Assembly (NCBI RefSeq): GCF_014764505.1
Contig: NZ_JACXWX010000003.1
Location: forward strand, 248,001-312,000
Reading direction: 5' to 3'
Length of the DNA stretch: 64,000 nucleotides
DNA from: Phormidium tenue FACHB-886
GTDB lineage: Bacteria; Cyanobacteriota; Cyanobacteriia; Elainellales; Elainellaceae
A model generated the notes under the pieces. That model had not been told where the DNA came from. It saw only the letters and a list, made by a program, of their open reading frames with translations, and ran no database searches. A program made the position numbers and the translations under genes. Every line of letters begins with the position of its first letter. Positions within the stretch are counted from its first letter, which is position 1. Positions 8,884 to 16,531 of the stretch are shown one piece after another.

Positions 8884-10821
8884 TCAGGCAGGGGTGGGCG
8901 TATAAGGTACGACAGCCCCCGGTCGCGGCTCCGTCCGGTTTGGCTGAAGCGCTCCCAGCTCCCAGGTTCCCAGGGATTCTGTCCGAGCGGAGGTTGCCAA
9001 TAGCTGCTCCTCGATCAATTCACAAAGCAAATGAATAATCAGCAGCTGCACTTCTTGAATCCGCTGTGTCTCCAAAGCAGGAATCACAATGGGAATGGTT
9101 GCTTTCGCCCGCAGATCGCCGCCATCTTTGCCCAAAAGCGCGATCGAGGTGAGATTGAGCCGATGGGCAGCATCAAAGGCCGCAATCAGATTGGCAGATC
9201 GTCCGCTCGTGCTGATGCCCAGCAGCAGATCGTGGGGCTGGGCAAAGGTTTCGACCTGCCGCGCAAAGACATCATCGTAGCCAACATCGTTTGCCCAAGC
9301 GGTCAGAAAAGCGGTATCGGCAGTTAATGCCATCGCAGGCAAGCCAGCCCGATGCGGACAGCAAAACCGCCCGACCAGCTCTGCTGCCAGATGTTGAGCA
9401 TCTGCTGCGCTGCCGCCATTGCCGCAGATCAGCAGTTTGCCCCCCCGCAGGAAGCAATCGCTGATCGCCTGTGCCGCCGTTTGGATCGCCGGACGCAGCA
9501 GCCGTTGCGATTGCTGTACGGCTCTGATGATCGACTCAAAGCCGCGATCGAGAACGGCAAACTGGCTGGCGGCTGTATCGGCAACAGGTTCCAATCCTCT
9601 CAAAACTTCTTCGTATAGCGCTGCCACCGAACTGGTCACTTTTTGCCAGGTAAAGTGATCCTGAGCGCGACGAATTGCCTGTTGCCCAAACAGACTCACC
9701 AAATGGCGGTGGTTGAACAGATGGAGTAGGCGATCGGCAAGCATTTCCGGCTGATTGGGCGGAATCAGATAGCCCGTTTCCCCTTCTTTGACGGTGAACT
9801 TGACACCGCCAACATTCGCCCCAATGACCGGAGTGCCGCACGCCATTGCCTCGATCGGCGTAATCCCAAACGGTTCATACCAAGGCGTCGTTACAAACAC
9901 ATCAGCAGCACTGTAGTAATACTTCAGCACCTCGCGCCCTTTGCGTCCCACGAAGGTAACCTGGGATGCCACACCTAGCTCTTGGGCGATCGCGTTAAGC
10001 CGACCGATCTCAGGCGTCAGGTCTGGATCAGGCGTTTCGGTTTCGCCGCCGACGATCAGCAGCCGAGCGGGAAGCGCCTGCTGCTTTTGCCAATGGGCAA
10101 AGCCGCGAATCACCGTATCCACTCCTTTACGCGGCACCATGCGACCGAGCTGTAAGATTAGCCATTCGTCTGGGGGAAGCCCTAACGTCAGGCGGGCGCG
10201 CACTTTGTTAATCGCCCAAAATTCGGTTGGGTCAAAGCCACAGGGAATGATGCGAATCCGTTTGGGATCGGCATTATAGAGGCAGAGTAAATCTTCTCGA
10301 TCTTGCGGACATTCGGCAATGATTGAATCGGCTTCTCGCACAAGCCGCTCCTCAATCTCAAACCGCTCGTCGGGGAACTGGTCCGCATCGCCTTGATACT
10401 GTCGTCGCACTCGTCCCAGTGCATGAAACGTGATGACAAAAGGAATGCCAGTCACTCGTTTGATTTCTGCTGCCACCAACCCCGACATCCAAAAATTGGC
10501 GTGGATGAGATCATAAGGCTGCGCCTGACACCAGCTCAGCACAAATGCAGTGAACTCCTGCATGTAAGGCAACAAGCATTCTTTGGGAATGCAAGTGGGC
10601 GCTCCAGCAGGAACGTGAATGACTCGCACCCCTTGCTGCCAATCGACCACTTCCGGCAGATGCGGCTGATCGCGTCGGGTAAACACATCTACGTCATAGC
10701 CGATCGCCGCCAAATGTTTGGCTAATTGCCCGACATAAACATTCTGCCCACCGCTGTCTACCCCACCAAAAATCCCTAAAGGCGTGGCATGTTCACTAAT
10801 TAAAGCAATTCGTTTTGTCAT
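8884..10821 (-). CDS. Fused glycosyltransferase family 4 and phosphoheptose isomerase (GmhA-type SIS) protein
   Basis: 645 residues. Residues 1 to about 415 are a GT-B glycosyltransferase with 'GGVDSGGQNVYVGQLA', 'LQLGRMVPRKGVDTVI' and the EX7E-type 'EPFGITPIEAMACGTPV'. The N terminus resembles sucrose-phosphate-synthase-like and MshA-like GT4s. Residues about 430-620 are a SIS domain with the GmhA signatures 'GNGGSAADAQHLAAELVG' (467-484) and 'GISTSGRSANL'. Glu481 and His597 align with the GmhA catalytic Glu and His. The isomerase half would convert sedoheptulose 7-phosphate to D-glycero-D-manno-heptose 7-phosphate, the first step of the pathway. The join is continuous in frame with a short linker. 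No separate gmhA is seen nearby. Confidence 0.95.
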   Translation of the reverse strand: MTKRIALISEHATPLGIFGGVDSGGQNVYVGQLAKHLAAIGYDVDVFTRRDQPHLPEVVDWQQGVRVIHVPAGAPTCIPKECLLPYMQEFTAFVLSWCQAQPYDLIHANFWMSGLVAAEIKRVTGIPFVITFHALGRVRRQYQGDADQFPDERFEIEERLVREADSIIAECPQDREDLLCLYNADPKRIRIIPCGFDPTEFWAINKVRARLTLGLPPDEWLILQLGRMVPRKGVDTVIRGFAHWQKQQALPARLLIVGGETETPDPDLTPEIGRLNAIAQELGVASQVTFVGRKGREVLKYYYSAADVFVTTPWYEPFGITPIEAMACGTPVIGANVGGVKFTVKEGETGYLIPPNQPEMLADRLLHLFNHRHLVSLFGQQAIRRAQDHFTWQKVTSSVAALYEEVLRGLEPVADTAASQFAVLDRGFESIIRAVQQSQRLLRPAIQTAAQAISDCFLRGGKLLICGNGGSAADAQHLAAELVGRFCCPHRAGLPAMALTADTAFLTAWANDVGYDDVFARQVETFAQPHDLLLGISTSGRSANLIAAFDAAHRLNLTSIALLGKDGGDLRAKATIPIVIPALETQRIQEVQLLIIHLLCELIEEQLLATSARTESLGTWELGALQPNRTEPRPGAVVPYTPTPA

Positions 10822-10845
10822 GTTTTGAGGAGATTTGAAGGTTAA

Positions 10846-11850
10846 TTAGGAAAACCGTGAAGCGGGACTCGCAGCATGAACCACTCCTATAGTAGGGAGG
10901 GCTTTAGTGCGGCTGATCGCCTGTTCAAAAGCAGCCGTCCAGTCTTGGGTAAACCGCTGGATATTGAAGCGCATCTGCGCCTGCTCTCTGGCGGCTTTAC
11001 CGAGGCGATCGGCTCGTTCAGGATTGTCAATTAACTCCTGCATCCGTTCAATCAAAGTTTCAATATTGGTATCGATGTATCCAGAAATGCCATTCTCTAT
11101 AACGGTGGCAAGTTCGGTGGTCGCCAGTCCGACGATCGGCATCCCTAGCATCATTGCTTCGCAGACGGCTAAACCCAAGCTGGTGTAGCGCACCGGATGA
11201 AAGAAAAACCGATAGCGAGACTGAAAATCGGGCAGTTGAGCATGCGGGATTTCTCCCAGTCCGCCGAGCGATTCTGCATCCATGCCGACTAGATCGAGGG
11301 GAATCGATCGGCGCACCTGCTGAAACACATCGGCTCCCAGTCGTCTGCCGCGTGTCCGCAGTCCGTTGGCAACGACTAAACCTTTGGGCAATGTGCCGCT
11401 ATAGCGTGAGGTTTCAGGGACGGTAACGCCATGTTCGATCACACAAGTCGGGGTACTGCCGCAGTCCCACATCAGCCGATTGAAATGGGTGACATGCACC
11501 AGCAAAACCTCTGGATCGTTAACCACATGCGCGGTATCAGTGGGGTGTTCGCGGGGTGGATCGTGCTCCAGATAAAGCCGGGGCAGCTGCCGCTGTGCTT
11601 CTGACAAAATCTCAAACTGATCTTGCAAATAGTTGCGCCGCGACTGGAACAAAATACAATCAAAATCCTGATATTGCACCGCTTCAGCAGGAATATCATG
11701 CACATTGTCTCCCCAGGCAAATCCACCCAGCCGTCCGCCATAGCCTTCTGGCTTGCCCGGTTTGGTCGGCAGATAAAACTCATGTGGGGATTGAGTTAGA
11801 TAGTAAAGATAGCTGCCGTGAATATGCCAGGTGAGAATTTTCAATCGCAT
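10846..11850 (-). CDS. Glycosyltransferase family 4-like protein
   Basis: 334 residues. The C-terminal half shows 'FFHPVRYTSLGLAVCEAMMLG', which corresponds to the EX7E-bearing region of GT4 enzymes although the first acidic residue is replaced by Tyr/Thr surroundings. 'NPERADRLGKAAREQA' then follows, the typical terminal helices. The N terminus 'LKILTWHIHGSYLYYLTQ' is an unusual start found in some polysaccharide GTs. There are no membrane segments. It is 24 bases before the GT4-GmhA gene and five bases after the half-GT9 gene, so co-transcription is likely. Donor and acceptor unknown. Confidence 0.88.
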   Translation of the reverse strand: MRLKILTWHIHGSYLYYLTQSPHEFYLPTKPGKPEGYGGRLGGFAWGDNVHDIPAEAVQYQDFDCILFQSRRNYLQDQFEILSEAQRQLPRLYLEHDPPREHPTDTAHVVNDPEVLLVHVTHFNRLMWDCGSTPTCVIEHGVTVPETSRYSGTLPKGLVVANGLRTRGRRLGADVFQQVRRSIPLDLVGMDAESLGGLGEIPHAQLPDFQSRYRFFFHPVRYTSLGLAVCEAMMLGMPIVGLATTELATVIENGISGYIDTNIETLIERMQELIDNPERADRLGKAAREQAQMRFNIQRFTQDWTAAFEQAISRTKALPTIGVVHAASPASRFS

Positions 11851-11855
11851 AGATT

Positions 11856-12341
11856 TTAAAAGGGAGACACTAGGGAAGGATGATCTTTAACAACAAAACC
11901 GATCACCTGAAGCAGATGCAGATGGTATTCCACTGGAGAAACCGGATCGAGCGGCGGCTTAACCTCAGTAGATAATGTTTTACCACCAAATTCCAATGAC
12001 TGACCAACTCGTATAGGAATACCAGCAAGATAGCAAAGATACGCCAGGGAGTAGGGAGATTGACCGGGCGCTGTAAAAATAACGGCGGCATCAAAAGCTC
12101 GATCGCCAATCGTTTCAATTACCTGCATCGGGCTAGCGATCGAAATGCTGAAAGAATGAATCTGATCCAAAGATTTCAGCTTATATCCTGTCGTTTCGCA
12201 GGTCAAAAGCAGCAGGCTAGCAGCGGGCAGCGATCGCCGCAAAACTTGCAGGGCAGGATCAAGCTGCTCCGCCGCCATAGTTTGATCGCAGCTACAGGCT
12301 ATCAGAATGCGCTCAGCCGTTTGCCAATCTTTAGGACACAT
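11856..12341 (-). CDS. Half-length GT9-like protein lacking the donor domain
   Basis: 161 residues from the ATG at 12341, which overlaps the end of the upstream GT9 by 11 bases. The middle (AAVIFTAPGQSPYSLAYLCY and LAGIPIRVGQSL) matches the N-terminal acceptor domain of the cluster's GT9 proteins, such as 'AAIIFTSFSQSPHPAGLV' in the double GT9. The family's N-terminal GD motif, which carries the catalytic Asp, is gone: 'ILIACSCDQTMAAEQLDPAL' stands in its place. The whole C-terminal, nucleotide-sugar-binding half is missing. The next gene begins five bases after the stop, so no remnant of the second half survives. It may be a decayed copy or a non-catalytic partner. Confidence 0.75.
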   Translation of the reverse strand: MCPKDWQTAERILIACSCDQTMAAEQLDPALQVLRRSLPAASLLLLTCETTGYKLKSLDQIHSFSISIASPMQVIETIGDRAFDAAVIFTAPGQSPYSLAYLCYLAGIPIRVGQSLEFGGKTLSTEVKPPLDPVSPVEYHLHLLQVIGFVVKDHPSLVSPF

Positions 12342-13368
12342 AAATAGCCTCCCGCTGCAGCAGCGCTTGCGCTTCTTGCAGAACGATCGCCGGAGTAGGA
12401 TAGCTTTCGGCAAGCAGGCTATTCCCGCCCACAGCTCGATGCAGTTGTCGATCGAGGGGTGCCCAACGATGTGGATCGGAGTTTGTAAAAATGACGACGC
12501 TATTCACCCGCAAAGCGGCTGCCAAATGAGACACGCCTGTATCATTACAAATCAATAGCTGCGCCTTTTTTAGCAGTGCAGCCATGCCACCTAAATGCGT
12601 TTGCCCTGCCAGGTCAACGACCGGGAACCGCATTCTTTGAGCAACCGCTTGCGTTAGGCTTGCTTCTGAAGCCGTGCCCGTAAGAACAATCTGATACCCT
12701 TGTGCCGCTATCGCATCTGCAACGGCTGAAAAATGCTGAGAAAGCCAACATTTTTCAGCTGCACTTGCACCAGGATGAATGCAAATATAACGCCCCTGGT
12801 TTAACCCATAAGCGGCAGCGAGTGCTTCCGCTGCTTGCCAGTCTGCTCGTTCCAAGGGGAACTCTAGCTGGTCGCCCTGCAACGGCATTCCCAAAAACTC
12901 CAGCAGCCGCAGGTGCCGCCAAATTTCTGGTTCTTGTTCCGGGTAAGGCAGAAAGCGATCGGCATTTGGGCAAACATGAGCCGCAGGAAAAAAACCAGCG
13001 GTGTCTTTTGCACCCAGGAGCAGCGCAAAACCGTTGATATGAGAGCCACTCCCATGCATTTGCAGCACCAGATCGAATTTTAGCTGCTGTGCCTGAAGCA
13101 GGAACGCAGTAGTTCGAGCGGGTAGAAACGGCATTTCTGAGATGCCGGGAAACCCAGGAAACTCTAAGCATCGATCTAGATAGTGACTAAACCGTTGCAC
13201 AAACTCTTTTGCGCTCGGCAATCCAATTAGCGTCAGGGCTGCCTCTGGGTATGTACTGCGGATTGCACGCAGCGCAGGTACAACACAAAGCAAATCTCCC
13301 AAGCCGGGTAATGCTCGCACGATTGCAATAGTTTGAGGCAAAGTGTTCTTCAAAGGCGCATCAGTCAT
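12331..13368 (-). CDS. Glycosyltransferase family 9 (heptosyltransferase-like) protein
   Basis: About 345 residues. N-terminal motif 'IAIVRALPGLGDLLCVVPA' holds the family's GD pair. The C-terminal domain has 'YICIHPGASAAEKCW' and 'LLICNDTGVSHLAAALRV', the donor-site signatures of ADP-heptose:LPS heptosyltransferases. It is the first gene of the minus-strand run. The ATG at 13368 is preferred over a TTG at 13404, because it places the Rossmann strand about 16 residues in. About 400 non-coding bases lie upstream and should carry the operon promoter, although no clear -35/-10 pair stood out. Confidence 0.92.
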   Translation of the reverse strand: MTDAPLKNTLPQTIAIVRALPGLGDLLCVVPALRAIRSTYPEAALTLIGLPSAKEFVQRFSHYLDRCLEFPGFPGISEMPFLPARTTAFLLQAQQLKFDLVLQMHGSGSHINGFALLLGAKDTAGFFPAAHVCPNADRFLPYPEQEPEIWRHLRLLEFLGMPLQGDQLEFPLERADWQAAEALAAAYGLNQGRYICIHPGASAAEKCWLSQHFSAVADAIAAQGYQIVLTGTASEASLTQAVAQRMRFPVVDLAGQTHLGGMAALLKKAQLLICNDTGVSHLAAALRVNSVVIFTNSDPHRWAPLDRQLHRAVGGNSLLAESYPTPAIVLQEAQALLQREAIYVS

Positions 13369-13404
13369 AAGCAAGCCCACGATAAGAAGTTGACTTACTA
13401 TCAA

Positions 13405-13804
13405 TCCATTTGTACTGATGTCATCCTAAGAAGCTTGCCTTACTGAATCATTGGGCAATTGCATAAAGAAAAATATGGATCTGCTTTGAAGCGTTGTTCA
13501 ATTGCACAACCTATTAAAAATTCAGCAATAGTTTGTATTGTGTATAACAATATTTCCTAGAAATTATCGTCATAAGCCAAAGTATATAACAAAAGATAGA
13601 TAGGAAAAAACTGCCTTTGCGTGTATGAGCAGCTATAGGGTAATGTAAATTTGGGCTGCAAATGTTACATCACAGTGATGTAACATTTGCAGCCCAGCTA
13701 TTTATCTAGCTGCACCTGAATTTATACATCGGTATCTGTCTAGACCACCAATGTTCAGATGCTCGTAATTATTTCTCTATTATTTCTCTGTTACCCTATT
13801 GCAA
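13405..13804. other. Intergenic region between the fasciclin gene and the glycan cluster
   Basis: About 400 AT-rich bases with no convincing gene. It contains the long perfect palindrome listed separately. The promoter of the minus-strand glycan cluster should lie in its left part (13405-13500), but no strong consensus promoter could be picked by eye. Confidence 0.6.
13652..13696. repeat. Perfect 22-bp inverted repeat with a one-base centre
   Basis: The left arm at 13652-13673 begins TGGGCTGCAAATG and ends ACATCAC. The right arm at 13675-13696 is its exact reverse complement. A single A separates them, so the DNA is almost a perfect 45-base palindrome. No T-run follows on either strand. With a one-base loop the RNA hairpin would be strained at its tip. 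It could be a cruciform, a dimer binding site, a very stable RNA stem between two minus-strand genes, or a copy of a dispersed palindromic element. Confidence 0.9.
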
Positions 13805-14578
13805 TCACTGGGGAGATTGTAGGTTAGATAACTGCTGCCGCAGCTCACGGGGAATTAGCACTCGATTGACAACATGAACAACCCCGTTGGCGGCTGGAAT
13901 ATCAGCTTGCACAACGCTACCGTCATTCACAATGACTCGTTCTGGCGTTACCCGTACAGCAATACCGCCTCCCAGCGTATCTACAAGTCCAGTTCTTAAC
14001 TGGTTTGATCTAACTTCACCTGAGACAACATGGTAAGAAAGGAGCTGCCGTAGGAGATCGCGGTTTGCAGGCTGCAGAAGCTGCTCTAGCGTTCCAGGGG
14101 GAAGCGCAGCAAAAGCCTCATCGGTAGGGGCAAAGATCGTATAGCGACCGCCTTGATTCTGTAGGGCGGTATCTAGTCCGGCAGCTTGTACTGCTTGCGC
14201 TAAAGTGGTAAACGATCCTGTCTGAGATACTTGCTGAAGCAGATTAGACAGGGGTTGATTGCCAGTTGAGCCAAGTGGTGCAGCGGGCGCTGCAGGCGCT
14301 GTGGTGTTGGGCGCCGTTTGGCTAGGTGCTGTTTGAGTCGGTGCTGTTTGGTTTGGTGTAGTTTGACTAGGTGCCGTTTGACTGGGCGTAGTTTGACTGG
14401 GCGCAGTTTGGGTAGGCGCAGCTGGGGTGGCAGGGCTAGCGCTGGGCGCAGTTTGAGCCGGTGCCGTTTGGTTCGGCGCCGTTTGAGCGCGGAGTGGTAG
14501 GCTACTCAACACAATAAGTCCTGTCGTACCCGCTGCGATCGAAAGCATACGGGCGATAGGCAAGCGATTTTGATCCAT
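13805..14578 (-). CDS. Secreted fasciclin (FAS1) domain protein with a Gln/Thr/Ala/Pro-rich linker
   Basis: 257 residues. Residues 1 to about 31 form a signal peptide ending LPLRA before QTAPNQ. Residues about 32-100 are a low-complexity linker built from QTAPS/QTAPN/QTTPS units. Residues about 115-250 are one FAS1 domain with 'FTTLAQAVQAAGLD', 'YTIFAPTDEAFAALPPG' and 'LLSYHVVSGEVRS'. FAS1 domains mediate adhesion at the cell surface. The linker would hold the domain away from the membrane or be glycosylated on its many Thr and Ser residues. The latter is inference, but it is notable next to a glycan-assembly cluster. Confidence 0.95.
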   Translation of the reverse strand: MDQNRLPIARMLSIAAGTTGLIVLSSLPLRAQTAPNQTAPAQTAPSASPATPAAPTQTAPSQTTPSQTAPSQTTPNQTAPTQTAPSQTAPNTTAPAAPAAPLGSTGNQPLSNLLQQVSQTGSFTTLAQAVQAAGLDTALQNQGGRYTIFAPTDEAFAALPPGTLEQLLQPANRDLLRQLLSYHVVSGEVRSNQLRTGLVDTLGGGIAVRVTPERVIVNDGSVVQADIPAANGVVHVVNRVLIPRELRQQLSNLQSPQ

Positions 14579-14631
14579 AATTTCAACTAATTCCTGAGCG
14601 AATACTCCACGAATACTTTGCTACTACTTTG

Positions 14632-14973
14632 CTACTGTTCATCCCGACCGTGAACTTGGGCAGGTGGGCTGGTTGCCTCCACGGCCGTAAAAGGCTCTAG
14701 AATTTTGTACGTATGGCTTGTTTTGGGGGGTACAACCCAAGAGCTACCTGGCTCCAATAGCACCATTTGACCTTCGATATGCAGCTCAGCCCGTCCCTCG
14801 ATTACAAATCCAACAGTTTCATAGTCTCGCTGAGTTTCTGGTTTAGGTTCTGCAGGTTGCTCATTTTCCCAAAGTCGCATCGAGACGTGAACGCCGGAGG
14901 CAAGGTATTTTTGCCCCATTTCACCTTTAGGTGAAGCAGCAGAGTCAACTTTGATGACGCTTTTATTAGTCAT
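14632..14973 (-). CDS. Cupin domain protein
   Basis: 113 residues from the ATG at 14973, which follows a GAGG ribosome site eight bases upstream; a GTG at 15000 would add nine residues. The small beta-barrel shows 'YETVGFVIEGRAELHIEG', the first cupin motif in weakened form, and 'PGSSWVVPPKTSHTYKI' with the second-motif His. Metal-binding His residues are fewer than in catalytic cupins, so a sensor or binding role is possible. Function not identifiable. It stands alone on the minus strand before the fasciclin gene. Confidence 0.85.
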   Translation of the reverse strand: MTNKSVIKVDSAASPKGEMGQKYLASGVHVSMRLWENEQPAEPKPETQRDYETVGFVIEGRAELHIEGQMVLLEPGSSWVVPPKTSHTYKILEPFTAVEATSPPAQVHGRDEQ

Positions 14974-15390
14974 AACTATTACCTCAGCGGAAGAAAGCAC
15001 AGGCGTATTCTAAGAAGTTAGACAGATGTTTCCCTCGTCCTTCAGTTGTAGGATGCTGACAATTTGCTGCAATTATCAGCATTTTTCTCACTTCATTTGC
15101 ACTAACAGCTCGGTCAATATGGCTATAGAAGGGGAATGCAAAACTTTAGTGTGATTTAGATAACACAAAAGCTTCACAGAGTTCACGACTAAAGGCGTAT
15201 ATAACCTGGAGCGGCTGAAATGACTTTTCTTTCTTTGGAAGGACACGTAAAGCAGATAACAAAGCTTACATAAGTCAATACAGACATGACATTCGGTGTA
15301 GAAACACAGTTCTGCTTGCGGGCTAAATTCAACATCATAAATGTTCATTCCAAACTTTAATCGCTCAAATTCCCTTCTTCTTTCTTTGCA
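14974..15390. other. Intergenic region between divergent cupin and SDR genes
   Basis: About 417 bases between divergently transcribed genes, so promoters for both should lie here. A hairpin at 15053-15082 (ATGCTGA/TCAGCAT stem) is followed by five T on the plus strand and resembles a short terminator. No convincing gene was found. Confidence 0.5.
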
Positions 15391-16419
15391 ATGACAGATA
15401 TTCAACTCAAGCCAATCAACCAGCAGGTTGTTGCGGTGATTGGTGCTTCTAGTGGTATTGGGCGAGTAGCTGCCCTAGAGTTTGCCAAGCGCGGTGCTAA
15501 AGTCGTTGTCTCGGCTCGCACTCAGTCAGGATTAAATTCTTTGGTAGACGAAATCAGGCAATCAGGCGGAGAAGCAATGGCGGTTCCTGCGGACGTTGCT
15601 GTGTTTGAACAAGTTCAAGCCATCGCCGATAAGACTGTCGAATGGTATGGACGGCTAGACACCTGGGTACATTTGGCTGCTACTGCGGTAATTGGGCCGT
15701 TTGAGCAGGTAACACCAGAAGAATTCAAGCGAGTTATCGATGTCAATTTTATGGGTCAGGTGTATGGCGCAAAAGTGGCTTTGCCTTATTTGCGGCGCGA
15801 AGGACGAGGGGCACTGATCCATGTTTCTTCTTTAGAAGGGCGACGATCGCTACCGCTTCAAAGCTCTTATTCTGCCTCTAAGCATGCCCTTGAAGGTTTT
15901 CTAGATTCCTTAAGAGTGGAGCTACAGCACGAGGGTGTACCCATCAGCGTTACCAATTTAATGCCTGCTACAATCAATACTCCGTTCTACAACAAAGCAC
16001 GAACAAAGCTAGGAGTGCAGCCCACAGGCGTTCCACCCTACTACCAGCCAGAACTAGTCGCTAAAGCAATTTTGCATGTTGCCGAGCATCCCACCCGCGA
16101 CATTATTGTTGGTGATGTAGGTCGTGCGCTGGATATAATGCAAAAAATCTCACCGCAGTTCCTCGATTGGGTGCTGCAGCTGATTGCAATTGAAGGTCAG
16201 AAAACGCAGATTCCTAAAGGCGAAAACGATCCAAACAATCTTTACGAGCCGATCGAAGGCTACAATCGCGCTCGGGGCGATTACGGTGACAAAGCGATTC
16301 CCAGCTTCTTGGATTGGTTTGACTGGCATCCGGTGGCGAAGTGGGGAGCAGTTGCAGGGCTTGGGGCACTCGCACTATTGGCGACCCAAACCTTAAAGGA
16401 TATGAATCTCGACAAATAA
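15391..16419 (+). CDS. Short-chain dehydrogenase/reductase with a C-terminal membrane anchor
   Basis: 342 residues, about 90 longer than a classical SDR. It has the glycine motif 'VIGASSGIGRVAALEFA', 'NFMGQ', the catalytic Ser ('HVSSLEG') and YxxxK in 'SYSASKHALEG'. The C-terminal extension ends in one hydrophobic helix (about residues 313-330, GAVAGLGALALLATQ), which would tether the enzyme to a membrane. This SDR plus C-terminal tail layout is common in cyanobacteria and actinobacteria, with unknown substrate. A strong hairpin at 16458-16500 lies between it and the regulator gene downstream. Confidence 0.94.
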   Translation: MTDIQLKPINQQVVAVIGASSGIGRVAALEFAKRGAKVVVSARTQSGLNSLVDEIRQSGGEAMAVPADVAVFEQVQAIADKTVEWYGRLDTWVHLAATAVIGPFEQVTPEEFKRVIDVNFMGQVYGAKVALPYLRREGRGALIHVSSLEGRRSLPLQSSYSASKHALEGFLDSLRVELQHEGVPISVTNLMPATINTPFYNKARTKLGVQPTGVPPYYQPELVAKAILHVAEHPTRDIIVGDVGRALDIMQKISPQFLDWVLQLIAIEGQKTQIPKGENDPNNLYEPIEGYNRARGDYGDKAIPSFLDWFDWHPVAKWGAVAGLGALALLATQTLKDMNLDK

Positions 16420-16457
16420 GGAGATCCAATATCGCTACATCTGAGTAGAAAAAGTTG

Positions 16458-16500
16458 ATGATTTTTGAGAGGGGCGATCGGCGTTCCTCTCAAAAATCAT
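16458..16500 (+). terminator. Hairpin after the SDR gene, touching the next gene's start region
   Basis: A 15-bp perfect stem (16458-16472 with 16486-16500, arms beginning ATGATTTTTGAGAGG) encloses a 13-base loop that contains CGATCG. A short T-poor stretch follows, so termination would be weak. The hairpin ends four bases before a possible GTG start at 16505, which would hide that start's ribosome site. Confidence 0.6.
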
Positions 16501-16531
16501 TGTTGTGTCTGAAACCCTACCAAAAGGATTC

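Noticed and set aside
15088-15405. 105-codon minus-strand frame rich in Cys, upstream of the SDR gene
   Set aside because: It overlaps the SDR start, resembles no family, lacks a good ribosome site, and fills what should be a divergent promoter region.
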